Source: Candidatus Avimuribaculum pullicola (GTDB taxonomy: Bacteria; Bacteroidota; Bacteroidia; Bacteroidales; Muribaculaceae). Taken from it: a DNA stretch of 64,000 nt. Position numbers and translations under genes: made by a program. Below the pieces are notes generated by a model. The model was given only the letters and a program-made list of their open reading frames with translations, had not been told where the DNA came from and ran no database searches. The stretch lies in NCBI GenBank assembly GCA_018716295.1, contig DVKC01000030.1, positions 62,001 to 126,000 of the forward strand, written 5' to 3'. Below are positions 1-9,852 of the stretch, one piece after another (within the stretch, counting starts at the first letter, position 1; every line of letters starts with the position of its first letter).

Positions 1-1
1 G

Positions 2-1423
2 TCGGGTGGTCAAGCTCCTGGCGGGCACAATGTCATCAGCGGCTTGTTCGACGGCATCAAGGCTATAAACAAGGAGTGCCGCCTTTATGGCTTCCTCATG
101 GGACCTGGCGGACTTGTTGACCACCAGTATATCGAACTCACATCGAGCATTATCGACGAGTATCGCAATACGGGTGGTTTTGATATTATTGGTTCGGGGC
201 GTACAAAGCTCGAAGAGGTTGAGCAATTCGAGAAAGGTCTTGAAATCCTCCGTGAACTCAATATCAAGGCACTTGTAATTATAGGTGGTGACGATTCCAA
301 TACCAATGCTTGTGTGCTTGCCGAGTATTACAAGGCTCATAATGCCGGCGTACAGGTGATCGGTTGCCCGAAAACTATTGATGGCGACTTGAAGAACGAC
401 ATGATTGAAACTTCATTTGGTTTCGATACAGCTACTAAGGTTTATTCTGAAGTTATCGGCAACATACAACGTGACTGCAACTCGGCCAAGAAGTATTGGC
501 ACTTTATCAAGTTGATGGGTCGCTCGGCTTCGCACATTGCACTTGAGTGCGCTTTGCAGGTACAGCCTAACTATTGCATTATCAGCGAGGAAGTTGAAGC
601 AAAGAACCAGACTCTCGACGACATCGTGAGCGGCATTGCTGCTGTTGTTGCCAAGCGTGCAGAGAATGGCGACAACTTCGGTACTGTGCTTATCCCAGAA
701 GGACTTATCGAGTTTATCCCGGCAATGAAGGCTCTTATCGCAGAACTCAACGACTTGCTCGCACACACTCCTGACTTTGCAGCAAAGAGCGAGGACGAGC
801 AACGCAGCTTTGTTATTGCTAACTTGAAGCCCGAAAATGCAAAGATATTTGAAAGCCTGCCTAAGGGCGTAGCTCGCCAGCTGACACTCGACCGTGACCC
901 TCATGGCAACGTACAAGTGTCGCTTATCGAAACCGAGAAGTTGCTTAGCGAGATGGTAGGCAAGAAACTTGCCGATATGAAGGCCGCTGGCAAGTATGTT
1001 GGCAAGTTTGCCGCACAACACCACTTCTTCGGTTACGAAGGCCGTTGTGCCGACCCGTCGAATTTCGATGCCGACTATTGCTATGCACTCGGTTATAATG
1101 CCGCACAGCTCATCAATTGTGGCGCAACGGGTTATATGTCGTCGGTTCGCAACCTCACCAAGCCATCGGTTCAATGGGTTGCAGGTGGCATACCTATCAC
1201 GATGATGATGAACATGGAACGCCGCAATGGCAAGATGAAGCCCGTAATTCAAAAGGCTCTCGTTGACCTCAATGGCAAGCCATTCAAGAAATTTGCAGAA
1301 CAACGTGACGAGTGGGCATTGAATACATGCTACATGTATCCTGGCCCGATACAATACTTCGGCCCTGCCGAGGTATGTGACCAGCCATCACGTACACTCT
1401 ATTACGAGCAAGACGGCAAGTAA
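2..1423 (+). CDS. pfp: Pyrophosphate--fructose-6-phosphate 1-phosphotransferase, 5' end outside window
   Basis: This enzyme reversibly phosphorylates fructose-6-phosphate with PPi in cytosolic glycolysis. The frame is open from base 2 and begins in the GGQAPGG nucleotide/PPi-binding loop, so the true start lies upstream; the track's TTG at 44 is internal. The motif GGDDSNTNA, with Asp where ATP-dependent enzymes have Gly, marks PPi use, and PKTIDGDLK carries the catalytic Asp. About 473 residues are visible. The long PFP type is roughly 550 aa, so about 75 N-terminal residues are missing. A hairpin follows the stop codon. The family call is secure. Confidence 0.95.
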   Translation, partial: SGGQAPGGHNVISGLFDGIKAINKECRLYGFLMGPGGLVDHQYIELTSSIIDEYRNTGGFDIIGSGRTKLEEVEQFEKGLEILRELNIKALVIIGGDDSNTNACVLAEYYKAHNAGVQVIGCPKTIDGDLKNDMIETSFGFDTATKVYSEVIGNIQRDCNSAKKYWHFIKLMGRSASHIALECALQVQPNYCIISEEVEAKNQTLDDIVSGIAAVVAKRAENGDNFGTVLIPEGLIEFIPAMKALIAELNDLLAHTPDFAAKSEDEQRSFVIANLKPENAKIFESLPKGVARQLTLDRDPHGNVQVSLIETEKLLSEMVGKKLADMKAAGKYVGKFAAQHHFFGYEGRCADPSNFDADYCYALGYNAAQLINCGATGYMSSVRNLTKPSVQWVAGGIPITMMMNMERRNGKMKPVIQKALVDLNGKPFKKFAEQRDEWALNTCYMYPGPIQYFGPAEVCDQPSRTLYYEQDGK

Positions 1424-1445
1424 TAGACAAAACATATTTTAATAG

Positions 1446-1478
1446 CAGCCCCGGTGGTTTACAAGTCCACTGGGGCTG
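1446..1478 (+). terminator. Stem-loop terminator after pfp
   Basis: The arms CAGCCCCGGTGG and CCACTGGGGCTG pair with one mismatch around a 9-nt loop, 23 bp after the pfp stop. The tail TTGTCGTT is only moderately T-rich, so termination strength is uncertain. Confidence 0.7.
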
Positions 1479-1536
1479 TTGTCGTTATGTGGAACCGTCA
1501 CTGATAACGAGTGCAGCGCATTGTGAAATGAGTCAT

Positions 1537-1592
1537 AATAAAATAATAAAACTAATTCTTATTTTATTTCCGCAGCAAACATTGTATCTTTG
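1537..1592 (+). promoter_or_regulatory. Promoter and possible autoregulatory palindrome for the Fur-family gene
   Basis: TATCTTTGC (1585-1593) matches the Bacteroidota -7 element TAnnTTTG. Just upstream is an inverted repeat, AATAAAATAA (1537-1546) and TTATTTTATT (1559-1568), 12 bp apart and covering the -33 region. Such a placement would suit an operator bound by the downstream regulator, but this is inference from position and symmetry. AT-rich palindromes can arise by chance, and no clear TTTG -33 box is present. Confidence 0.5.
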
Positions 1593-1642
1593 CATTTGGG
1601 CTTGCCTTGACAATCAAGGGTGACCGAAACGACGAATATGCA

Positions 1643-2125
1643 ATGGTTGACGACAAACAAAGACTTAACGCAAGGAGCAAATTTGCTTCATATCTTGAAA
1701 ACCTGAAGTTGCGCAAAACTCCAGAGCGATTTACGATACTGGATGTCACGCTGTCGTTTAACGAGCATTTTAATGCCGACACTCTGTTTAAACGCATGGA
1801 AGAGGAGGCCTACCATGTGAGCCGGGCTACAGTTTACAATACGCTCGACTTGCTTACTGATTGCGGCCTGTTGCGAAGGCACAGGTTTGGAGAGAATAGC
1901 CAAACGCAATATGAATGCGTGCTCGATACTCCTGTCCACCACCACTTGATATGCACCGAGTGTGGCAAGATAAAGGAGATAAAGGACGCTGAGCTGTTGA
2001 AATATTTGAACTTGAAGAAATATCCATCATTCACGGCTTCGTATTATGTGTTGTATATTTATGGTATATGTAATGCGTGTGCGCGTCGAATGAGAAAGGA
2101 ACAGAAAATTAATAAAACTAAATAA
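1643..2125 (+). CDS. Fur-family metal/peroxide-responsive transcriptional regulator
   Basis: A 160-aa protein with an N-terminal winged helix (HVSRATVYNTLDLLTDCGLL is the recognition-helix region), followed by a His-rich segment (TPVHHHLICTECGK) and a second CxxC (CNACARR). Two CxxC pairs indicate a structural zinc site, as in Fur, PerR and Zur. I cannot tell which subtype it is. The track start is TTG 1607, but TATCTTTGC lies only 15 bp upstream of it, so ATG 1643 is preferred. purA follows after 18 bp and may be co-transcribed. Confidence 0.88.
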   Translation: MVDDKQRLNARSKFASYLENLKLRKTPERFTILDVTLSFNEHFNADTLFKRMEEEAYHVSRATVYNTLDLLTDCGLLRRHRFGENSQTQYECVLDTPVHHHLICTECGKIKEIKDAELLKYLNLKKYPSFTASYYVLYIYGICNACARRMRKEQKINKTK

Positions 2126-2143
2126 ACACCAAGCATTAAAACT

Positions 2144-3415
2144 ATGAAAGTGGATGTATTATTAGGCCTACAATGGGGCGATGAAGGAAAGGGTAAGGTT
2201 GTGGACGTGTTGACGCCGCACTACGACGTGGTAGCTCGATTCCAAGGAGGTCCCAATGCCGGGCATACGCTTGAATTTGAAGGAAAGAAATATGTGTTGC
2301 GTTCAATTCCTTCGGGGATTTTCCAACATGGACAAATTAATATAATAGGTAATGGTGTCGTGCTTGATCCAGTATTGTTTGCCGAGGAAGCCGAGGCTTT
2401 GATTGCCAATGGCATAGACTTGAAGCACACGCTTAAAATATCGCGCAAGGCCCACTTGATTATGCCGACGCACCGCTTGCTCGATGCCGCACAAGAGAAG
2501 TTGAAAGGCGACTCGAAGATAGGTACTACAGGAAAGGGTATCGGACCGACTTATACCGACAAGGTTAGCCGCAATGGATTGCGGGTCGGTGATATATTCG
2601 AGGGCTTTGATAAAAAATATGCGGTTGCAAGAACTCGCCATATAAATTTGCTTCATGCGCTTGGTGAAACCCCCGACATATCGGCTCTGGAAGAAAAATG
2701 GTTGGCTGCCATTGAATATTTGAAGCAATATGATATAATCGACAGTGAAATAGTAGTTAATCGCTATCTTGCCGAAGGTAAAAAGATATTGTGTGAGGGT
2801 GCGCAAGGCAGTATGCTTGATGTCGATTTCGGGTCGTATCCTTTTGTGACATCGTCCAACACCGTTTGTGCTGGCGCTTGCACGGGTCTTGGTGTAGCTC
2901 CTGGCAAGATAGGGGAGGTATATGGCATTTTCAAGGCTTATTGTACTCGTGTCGGCAGCGGCCCGTTCCCTACCGAACTGCATGATGAGATTGGTGCCAA
3001 GATACGCGACATAGGGCATGAATATGGAGCTGTAACCGGACGCGAACGCCGTTGTGGTTGGATCGACCTTGTAGCTTTGCGTTATACCATAATGCTGAAT
3101 GGCGTTACACAGTTGATAATGATGAAGAGTGATGTGCTTGACGGATTCAAGACTGTGAAAGCATGTAACGCCTATCGCATTAACGGTGTTGTGACAAAGG
3201 ATTTCCCTTACGACATAGAGCATAACGTGGAACCGATATATGATGAGATGGAGGGATGGAATGTTGACATGACAAGCATGACCTCGGCAGATCAATTCCC
3301 CGTGCAGTTCAAGAATTATATTGCATATCTTGAACGGGAATTGAACGTGCCTATAACCATCGTGTCGGTAGGCCCTGATAGAATGCAGACAATCGACATG
3401 CGTAACAACAAGTAA
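2144..3415 (+). CDS. purA: Adenylosuccinate synthetase
   Basis: PurA joins IMP and aspartate using GTP to give adenylosuccinate, the first committed step to AMP. At 423 aa it is full length for the family. The N-terminus has the glycine-rich GTP-binding loop QWGDEGKGKVVD with the catalytic Asp. NAGHT, the IMP-binding TTGKGIGP and the C-terminal SVGPDR region are all present. It lies between the Fur-family gene (18 bp) and a DUF1015 gene (15 bp), apparently in one transcription unit. The ATG start fits the family N-terminus. Confidence 0.97.
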   Translation: MKVDVLLGLQWGDEGKGKVVDVLTPHYDVVARFQGGPNAGHTLEFEGKKYVLRSIPSGIFQHGQINIIGNGVVLDPVLFAEEAEALIANGIDLKHTLKISRKAHLIMPTHRLLDAAQEKLKGDSKIGTTGKGIGPTYTDKVSRNGLRVGDIFEGFDKKYAVARTRHINLLHALGETPDISALEEKWLAAIEYLKQYDIIDSEIVVNRYLAEGKKILCEGAQGSMLDVDFGSYPFVTSSNTVCAGACTGLGVAPGKIGEVYGIFKAYCTRVGSGPFPTELHDEIGAKIRDIGHEYGAVTGRERRCGWIDLVALRYTIMLNGVTQLIMMKSDVLDGFKTVKACNAYRINGVVTKDFPYDIEHNVEPIYDEMEGWNVDMTSMTSADQFPVQFKNYIAYLERELNVPITIVSVGPDRMQTIDMRNNK

Positions 3416-3430
3416 CAATCAGGTGCAGTT

Positions 3431-4675
3431 ATGATGACAGTAAAACCATTCAAAGGTTTGCGCCCGCCAAAGGCCATAGTAGAAAAAGTAGCTGCCAGGC
3501 CGTATGACGTGTTGAACTCCGACGAAGCCCGCAGCGAAGCTGCCGGGAATGCGATGTCGTTGTACCATATCACTCGGCCCGAGATAGAATTTCCGGCAGG
3601 AACAGATGAACATAGCAAGGAGGTGTACCAACGCGCCGTTGACAACTTCGAGATGTTCCAGCAGAAAGGTTGGCTCGTTGAAGAAGAAAAGGAATGTTAT
3701 TACCTCTATGCCCAGACAATGGGCAGCCACAAGCAGTATGGTATCGTTGTGGCTACCAATGTCAAGGACTATATGGAAGGGCGCATAAAGAAGCATGAAC
3801 TTACGCGCCACGACAAAGAGGAAGACCGCATGAAGCACATTCGCAACACCAAGGCCAACATTGAACCTGTGTTCTTGTCGTTTCGTGACAATGACACTCT
3901 TGCCGATGTGATTGCTGCGGTGGCTAAGGGCGAAGCTGAATATGACTTAACTACCGAAGATGGCATAAGGCACGAATTGTGGGTTATAGACGATGATGAC
4001 ACCATAGCCACGATAACCGAGGCTTTCAACTCGTTGCCAGCACTGTACATTGCCGACGGGCATCATCGCACGGCAGCAGCAGCGTTGGTGGGCGATGAAT
4101 TTGCTCGTAACAATCCCGACCACAATGGTAGCGAAGAATATAATTATTTCTTGGCTGTATGCTTCCCCGAGTCGCACTTGAAAATTATTGATTACAATAG
4201 ATTGGTGAAAGGCTTGAATGGGCATAGCGAGGCAGAGCTGTTGGATTTGCTCGGCAAGAACTTTGACGTAGTGCCGATGGGCAAAGAAATATACCATCCA
4301 AGCAGACTTCACAATTTTACACTTTATATAGGCGGAAATTGGTATTCGCTCACGGCTCACGGCGATACTTATGACGATAACGACCCGATACTCGGTCTTG
4401 ATGTCACAATATCGTCGAAATATATACTTGATGAATTACTGGGCATAACCGACCTGCGCCGTGACAAACGTATCGATTTTGTCGGCGGCATACGTGGGTT
4501 GGGGGAGTTGAAGTCGCGTGTAGATAGTGGCGAGATGGATTTGGCACTGGCGTTGTATCCAGTGACTATGCACCAATTGCTTGCCATTGCCGACACGGGC
4601 AATATAATGCCTCCAAAAACCACGTGGTTTGAGCCAAAGTTGCGTTCGGGGCTTGTAATACACAAGCTATGTTAG
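3431..4675 (+). CDS. DUF1015 family protein
   Basis: A 414-aa cytosolic protein. The N-terminus (VKPFKGLRP, then AARPYDVLNSDEAR) and the central YIADGHHRTAAA motif are the hallmarks of DUF1015, whose biochemical role is not established. In other Bacteroidales this gene commonly sits beside serine-biosynthesis genes (from memory); here it follows purA instead. No signal peptide or membrane segment is visible. The track's second Met (3434) is equally possible as the start. Confidence 0.9.
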   Translation: MMTVKPFKGLRPPKAIVEKVAARPYDVLNSDEARSEAAGNAMSLYHITRPEIEFPAGTDEHSKEVYQRAVDNFEMFQQKGWLVEEEKECYYLYAQTMGSHKQYGIVVATNVKDYMEGRIKKHELTRHDKEEDRMKHIRNTKANIEPVFLSFRDNDTLADVIAAVAKGEAEYDLTTEDGIRHELWVIDDDDTIATITEAFNSLPALYIADGHHRTAAAALVGDEFARNNPDHNGSEEYNYFLAVCFPESHLKIIDYNRLVKGLNGHSEAELLDLLGKNFDVVPMGKEIYHPSRLHNFTLYIGGNWYSLTAHGDTYDDNDPILGLDVTISSKYILDELLGITDLRRDKRIDFVGGIRGLGELKSRVDSGEMDLALALYPVTMHQLLAIADTGNIMPPKTTWFEPKLRSGLVIHKLC

Positions 4676-4682
4676 GCACAAG

Positions 4683-6029
4683 ATGAAAAGTGCGATAGTG
4701 ACATTGGTATTCCTGGCTGTGGCATTACTTAAAGCAATGCCACAGCAGGTTTCTTTTGTGGGTGGGCAACATGCCGTGTATGAAGATAAGCCGGCTGCCA
4801 GCACCGGGCTTGATTGCATATATGTCATATATGACTGTGACGGCGTGTCGATGAATTATACTCAAGCAAGCAATGCTGCGGTTACATGGTACACTTATGG
4901 GGAACTTGGCGGCGGATATGCAACTGTGGCCGATGGTGTGGTGCGAGTAGATAGCCGCACTACGCAATTGCCGCAAGTGAAAGCCAATTGTGGATATATC
5001 ATCGAGGAAGGTACAACGCGCACATACGTGTGGGTTGTGAATTATGCCGATTACCACCTATCGTTGAATGCCATAAGTTTTGACAATGAGCGCGATTGCG
5101 GCACTGCCCGATTGAATGTGGATGGCAGCGGGCCGAGTATTGTGTATTACACAATCAATGGCGCAATGATGCATCTTGACCGTGACTTGACGCTTTCTTA
5201 CCGTACACTTGAATGGAACGATACCAATATGGCATGGGAAGAAACTCAGGTGGAAAGCGCGGAGGAGGATTTTGACGCAGTCATGGCAGTGCAAGCACCT
5301 TATTGCAACACCGAATTTACATTGAGCGGTGACCGTTTCCTGCGTTATTGGAATATGGAAGAAACTGTCACAAGCGACACTTATTTGACAAGTGCCATCG
5401 CTGTGGAAACCACTGCCGTGCAAGAGGAGCGGGCTGTTGAAAACGAGCAAAAAGATGATGCGAGCTCTGAGTCGTCGCTGGGAGGTTCAGCTCCAGTGAC
5501 AATAACTTTTACTGCATATTGTACCGATGCCATGGCTCATGCCGAGTGGCAAATGGCCCGTGATGCGGAATTTGCCGACATTGATAGCCGTTTTGCACAG
5601 GATGAAATCACGCAAACTTTCAATGAAGGTGGCACGTTTTATTATCGATTCTATGGGGCAGATAGTTCGGGCGAATGTGAAACAACGAGTGAAACTTACA
5701 CTATAACTATAGGCGAGTCGGTGCTTGAGTGTCCCAATGCTTTTTCACCGCAAGGGAGCGAAGGTATCAATGACGAGTGGCGTGTATCTTACCGCTCGAT
5801 TGTGGAGTTCCAGTGCTGGATATTCAACCGTTGGGGTGTTGAAATATGCCACCTCACCGACCCGTCGCAAGGGTGGGATGGCAAGTATAAAGGCAAATAT
5901 GTAAAATCGGGAGTTTATTTCTATGTCATAGAGGCCCGTGGTGCCGATGGCAAGGAATATAAACTCAGTGGCGACATTAATATTTTGAATTACACGGGAA
6001 TCGACAATGGTTCCAGTGGCATAGAATAA
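4683..6029 (+). CDS. T9SS type B sorting-domain (gliding-motility-associated C-terminal) secreted protein
   Basis: A 448-aa protein with an N-terminal signal peptide (hydrophobic stretch ending near KAMPQQ) and a C-terminal domain from about residue 345. That domain contains CPNAFSPQGSEGINDEW, FNRWGVEI, WDGKYKG and SGVYFYVI, the signature of the CHU_C/type B sorting domain. Such proteins cross the outer membrane by the type IX secretion system and stay at the surface or are released. The middle is Thr/Ser-rich with Ig-like beta features and has no recognised enzyme motif. The start is 7 bp after DUF1015. The function of the passenger is unknown. Confidence 0.85.
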   Translation: MKSAIVTLVFLAVALLKAMPQQVSFVGGQHAVYEDKPAASTGLDCIYVIYDCDGVSMNYTQASNAAVTWYTYGELGGGYATVADGVVRVDSRTTQLPQVKANCGYIIEEGTTRTYVWVVNYADYHLSLNAISFDNERDCGTARLNVDGSGPSIVYYTINGAMMHLDRDLTLSYRTLEWNDTNMAWEETQVESAEEDFDAVMAVQAPYCNTEFTLSGDRFLRYWNMEETVTSDTYLTSAIAVETTAVQEERAVENEQKDDASSESSLGGSAPVTITFTAYCTDAMAHAEWQMARDAEFADIDSRFAQDEITQTFNEGGTFYYRFYGADSSGECETTSETYTITIGESVLECPNAFSPQGSEGINDEWRVSYRSIVEFQCWIFNRWGVEICHLTDPSQGWDGKYKGKYVKSGVYFYVIEARGADGKEYKLSGDINILNYTGIDNGSSGIE

Positions 6030-6047
6030 AGCAAACGAAAAAAATTG

Positions 6048-7004
6048 ATGAAAAGATTTGTCATGATGTTAATGGCATTTGCTATTGCAGCAAATGCATG
6101 GGTGATGGCTGAAGACGAATTTGCTATAGGCCCATTTATCAATGGCTTGCACCCAATATCGGCCAATCCAAGCGTGCCTATGTCGGTGATGATTGCCGGC
6201 GAACAGGTTATGCTTGACCGCATAGACATGTATGAACGGCTCGACCGTGAGATGACGCAAATCATATATGGTCACAGCAACTTGTTTCTGTCAATAAAGA
6301 GAGCCAACCGATATTTTCCGATAATAATCCCTATATTGAAAAAGAATGGCATACCCGAGGATTTTGCCTATCTTGCAGTTGTTGAAAGTTATCTAAGCAC
6401 TACGGCGCGTTCTTATGCCGGGGCTGTGGGAATGTGGCAGTTCATGAAAGGCACTGCCAAGCAGTATGGACTGATTGTTAACGATGAGGTTGACGAGCGT
6501 TACGATCCTGTGAAATCGACCGAGGCGGCTTGCAGGTACTTGAAAGCCGCGTATGCCAAGTATGGGCATTGGCCCACCGTGGCTGCGTCGTATAATGCGG
6601 GCATGGGCCGCATATCGAAAGAACTCGACAGGCAACTTGCCGAAAATTCATTTGATTTGTATCTCAATGAGGAAACTTCGCGGTATGTGTTCCGTTTTAT
6701 CGCAATGAAGTTGATAATTGAAAATCCCAAGAAATATGGGTTCTTTATCACCAAGCAGCAACTTTATCAACCAGTGAAGTTTACCGAGGTGAAAGTGTCG
6801 GGCAGTGTAAGTGATTGGAGCGATTGGGCCAAGTCGCATGGTATTTCTTACATGCAACTGCGTGAGATGAATCCTTGGATAAGGACTACTAAGCTCACCA
6901 ATAGAGAAAAACGCACCTACACTGTGCGAATCCCGCAAGCCGATAGCATGTATCGCAGTAAAATGACATATACAGTTTATAATAAAAACTGGATTGCCGA
7001 TTAG
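6048..7004 (+). CDS. Lytic transglycosylase with C-terminal LysM-like domain (MltD-like)
   Basis: A 318-aa protein with a signal peptide ([18 protein letters not shown]). The SLT domain at about 95-220 shows the catalytic Glu in VVESYLS, then GMWQFM and SYNAGMGRI, typical of family 1 lytic transglycosylases that cleave peptidoglycan to 1,6-anhydro products in the periplasm. The last ~70 residues ([20 protein letters not shown]) resemble a LysM-type wall-binding module. The track starts at TTG 6045; the next codon, ATG 6048, is preferred. It follows the T9SS cargo gene by 18 bp. Confidence 0.9.
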   Translation: MKRFVMMLMAFAIAANAWVMAEDEFAIGPFINGLHPISANPSVPMSVMIAGEQVMLDRIDMYERLDREMTQIIYGHSNLFLSIKRANRYFPIIIPILKKNGIPEDFAYLAVVESYLSTTARSYAGAVGMWQFMKGTAKQYGLIVNDEVDERYDPVKSTEAACRYLKAAYAKYGHWPTVAASYNAGMGRISKELDRQLAENSFDLYLNEETSRYVFRFIAMKLIIENPKKYGFFITKQQLYQPVKFTEVKVSGSVSDWSDWAKSHGISYMQLREMNPWIRTTKLTNREKRTYTVRIPQADSMYRSKMTYTVYNKNWIAD

Positions 7005-7011
7005 GACGATT

Positions 7012-9846
7012 ATGGATTTAAACGGTAAAGAAACCGATTGCGTGTCGGTGTTGGGGGCTCGTGTGCACAACTTGAAAAATATCGATGTAGATATACCCCA
7101 TGACAAATTAACGGTTATAACTGGGCTTAGCGGTAGCGGGAAGTCGTCACTTGCCTTCGACACGATTTTTGCCGAGGGGCAACGTCGTTATGTCGAAACT
7201 TTCTCGGCGTATGCCCGTAATATGCTCGGATTGCTCGAACGCCCCGATGTTGACAAGATTACAGGTTTGTGTCCTGTGATTTCAATCGAGCAGAAAACTG
7301 TCAATAAGAACCCGCGCAGCACCATAGGCACCACCACTGAAATATATGATTTCTTGCGCTTGCTTTATGCAAGGGTTGCCGATGCTTACTCTTATGTGTC
7401 GGGTGAAAAGATGGTGAAATTTACGGTTGACAAAATCATACACATGATTTTGAAGAAGTATATAGGTCATCGCATTTTTATCCTTTCACCGCTTGTGAAG
7501 AACCGCAAGGGGCATTATAAAGAGTTGTTTGAGCAGCTGCGCAAAAAAGGGTATCTGACTGTGAGAATTGATGGTGAACTAACTGAGATACACTATGGAA
7601 TGAAAGTCGATAGGTATAAGAACCATAGCATAGAGCTTGTGATTGACAAGCTACGAACCGATGACAAATTCAAGGAACGTATCAAAGACTCTATTGAAAC
7701 AGCGTTTAAGCAAGGTGATGGGCAGTTGATGATTCTTGATGCCGACGATGGCAATAGCATAGGGCATTATAGCCGTAAATTGATGGATCCTGCGACTGGA
7801 ATGTCATACGCCGAGCCTGCTCCACATAATTTCTCGTTTAATTCGCCTCAAGGAGCTTGCCGTAAGTGCAAAGGCCTCGGATACGTCAATATCATCGACA
7901 ATGATAAGATAATGCCCAATACCAATTTGTCGATACATGAAGGTGGAATTTTGCCGCTCGGCAAATATAAGAATACCTTGATTTTTTGGCAGATTGCTGC
8001 TATTTGCGAGAAATATGGAATGACCATAAAAACGCCAATCAAGGACTTGCCCGACGAGGCAATCGATGATATAATGAATGGTACTGATGAACATCTCGAC
8101 TTGAAAAATGATACTTTAAGCACGTCAAATTATTTCTTGCGTTATGATGGGCTTGTGAAGTATATCGAGATGCAGCAGTCCGACGATGCTTCGGCGCAAG
8201 CACAGAAGTGGGCCGGGCAATTTTTCTCGCGAGTAGTATGTCCCGAGTGTAATGGGGCAAGGCTCAACCAGGAAGCTTTGCACTACTACATAGGAGGAAA
8301 GAATATTGCCGATTTGGCCGCAATGGATATATTGGAATTGCAGGCATGGATGGGCGGCATTAAGGATTACCTCACCGACCAGCAGTGGAGCATAGCCAAG
8401 GAAATAGTGAAAGAGATAAACGGGCGGCTCAGTTTCCTTGTAGATGTCGGCCTTAATTACCTTGCGCTGAATCGCAGCTCGGCTACGCTCTCGGGCGGCG
8501 AGAGCCAGCGCATAAGGCTTGCAACACAGATTGGGTCGCAATTGGTGAATGTGTTGTATATACTTGATGAGCCGAGTATCGGGCTTCACCAGCGCGACAA
8601 TGTGCGCCTTATTGCTTCGCTTAAGAAATTGCGTGATGCAGGCAATACTGTTATTGTTGTCGAACATGACAAGGATATGATGTTGCAGGCCGATTACATA
8701 GTTGATGTAGGCCCTTTTGCCGGACGCAAAGGTGGCAAAGTGGTGTTTGCCGGTACTCCGGCCAAGATGCTCAAAAGCGACACCATCACTGCGCAATACT
8801 TGAATGGGTTGCGCAGGATAGAGGTGCCGGCCGTGCGTCGCAGCGGCAATGGTAAATATGTGGAGTTGCGTGGCTGCCGTGGCAATAATTTGAAAGGCAT
8901 CGATGTGCGCATACCGTTGGGAATGCTCGTTTGCGTGACTGGAGTGTCGGGCAGTGGCAAGTCGTCGCTGATAAATGGAACATTGCAACCGATATTGAGC
9001 CAGAAGTTTTACAAGTCGGTTCAGGCTCCGTTGAAATATGATGAAATTGCTGGGGTGGAGAATATCGACAAGGTTGTGACTGTAGATCAATCGCCGCTTG
9101 GACGTTCGCCGCGTTCAAATCCTGCCACATACACAGGCGTGTTTGCCGACATAAGGAATTTGTTTGTAAACTTGCCAGAGGCAAAAATACGTGGATACAA
9201 AGCGGGTAGATTTTCATTCAATGTGGCTGGTGGACGTTGTGAGGAATGCAAGGGCAATGGTTACAAGACTGTGGAGATGAATTTTTTGCCCGATGTGCTT
9301 GTACCCTGTGAGGCTTGTGGCGGCAAACGTTATAACCGGGAAACGCTCGAAGTGCGTTTCAAGGGTAAGTCGATAGCCGATGTGCTCGACATGACGATAA
9401 ACCAAGCTGTGGAATTTTTCGATTCTATGCCTTCGATATTGGCTAAGATAAAAGTCCTGCAAGATGTAGGTATGGGATATATCAAGCTCGGGCAGCCATC
9501 AAGTACACTGTCGGGAGGTGAAAGCCAACGAGTGAAACTTGCCGCCGAATTGTCGAAGAAAGACACGGGACGAACCATGTATATACTTGATGAACCTACG
9601 ACGGGGTTGCACTTTGAGGATATCAAGGTGTTGCTCGATGTGCTGAATAGGCTTGTCGAGAAGGGCAACACTGTAATAGTAATTGAGCATAACATGGATA
9701 TAATCAAGAATGCCGATTATATTATCGACCTTGGCCCCGAGGGTGGTAATGCCGGGGGCGAGATTGTCGCGACAGGAACACCTGAGGAAGTAGTGAAAAA
9801 CAAGAAGTCGCTGACAGCAAAGTTCCTGAAAGATGAGTTGCAATAA
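7012..9846 (+). CDS. uvrA: Excinuclease ABC subunit A
   Basis: UvrA is the damage-recognition ATPase of nucleotide excision repair and loads UvrB. The 944-aa protein has two ABC modules, each with a Walker A ([10 protein letters not shown] and [10 protein letters not shown]) and an LSGGESQR signature. It also has zinc-binding cysteines (CRKCKGLGY with CPECNGARL, and CEECKGNGY with CEACGGKRY). The track begins at TTG 6994, inside the previous gene; ATG 7012 gives the normal N-terminus, 7 bp after the transglycosylase stop. The helicase gene follows closely. Confidence 0.97.
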   Translation: MDLNGKETDCVSVLGARVHNLKNIDVDIPHDKLTVITGLSGSGKSSLAFDTIFAEGQRRYVETFSAYARNMLGLLERPDVDKITGLCPVISIEQKTVNKNPRSTIGTTTEIYDFLRLLYARVADAYSYVSGEKMVKFTVDKIIHMILKKYIGHRIFILSPLVKNRKGHYKELFEQLRKKGYLTVRIDGELTEIHYGMKVDRYKNHSIELVIDKLRTDDKFKERIKDSIETAFKQGDGQLMILDADDGNSIGHYSRKLMDPATGMSYAEPAPHNFSFNSPQGACRKCKGLGYVNIIDNDKIMPNTNLSIHEGGILPLGKYKNTLIFWQIAAICEKYGMTIKTPIKDLPDEAIDDIMNGTDEHLDLKNDTLSTSNYFLRYDGLVKYIEMQQSDDASAQAQKWAGQFFSRVVCPECNGARLNQEALHYYIGGKNIADLAAMDILELQAWMGGIKDYLTDQQWSIAKEIVKEINGRLSFLVDVGLNYLALNRSSATLSGGESQRIRLATQIGSQLVNVLYILDEPSIGLHQRDNVRLIASLKKLRDAGNTVIVVEHDKDMMLQADYIVDVGPFAGRKGGKVVFAGTPAKMLKSDTITAQYLNGLRRIEVPAVRRSGNGKYVELRGCRGNNLKGIDVRIPLGMLVCVTGVSGSGKSSLINGTLQPILSQKFYKSVQAPLKYDEIAGVENIDKVVTVDQSPLGRSPRSNPATYTGVFADIRNLFVNLPEAKIRGYKAGRFSFNVAGGRCEECKGNGYKTVEMNFLPDVLVPCEACGGKRYNRETLEVRFKGKSIADVLDMTINQAVEFFDSMPSILAKIKVLQDVGMGYIKLGQPSSTLSGGESQRVKLAAELSKKDTGRTMYILDEPTTGLHFEDIKVLLDVLNRLVEKGNTVIVIEHNMDIIKNADYIIDLGPEGGNAGGEIVATGTPEEVVKNKKSLTAKFLKDELQ

Positions 9847-9852
9847 ATAATC

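Noticed and set aside
413-1354. 313-aa minus-strand ORF opposite pfp
   Set aside because: Cys/His-rich composition without any family motif; it is the reverse of a well-conserved coding frame and has no promoter.
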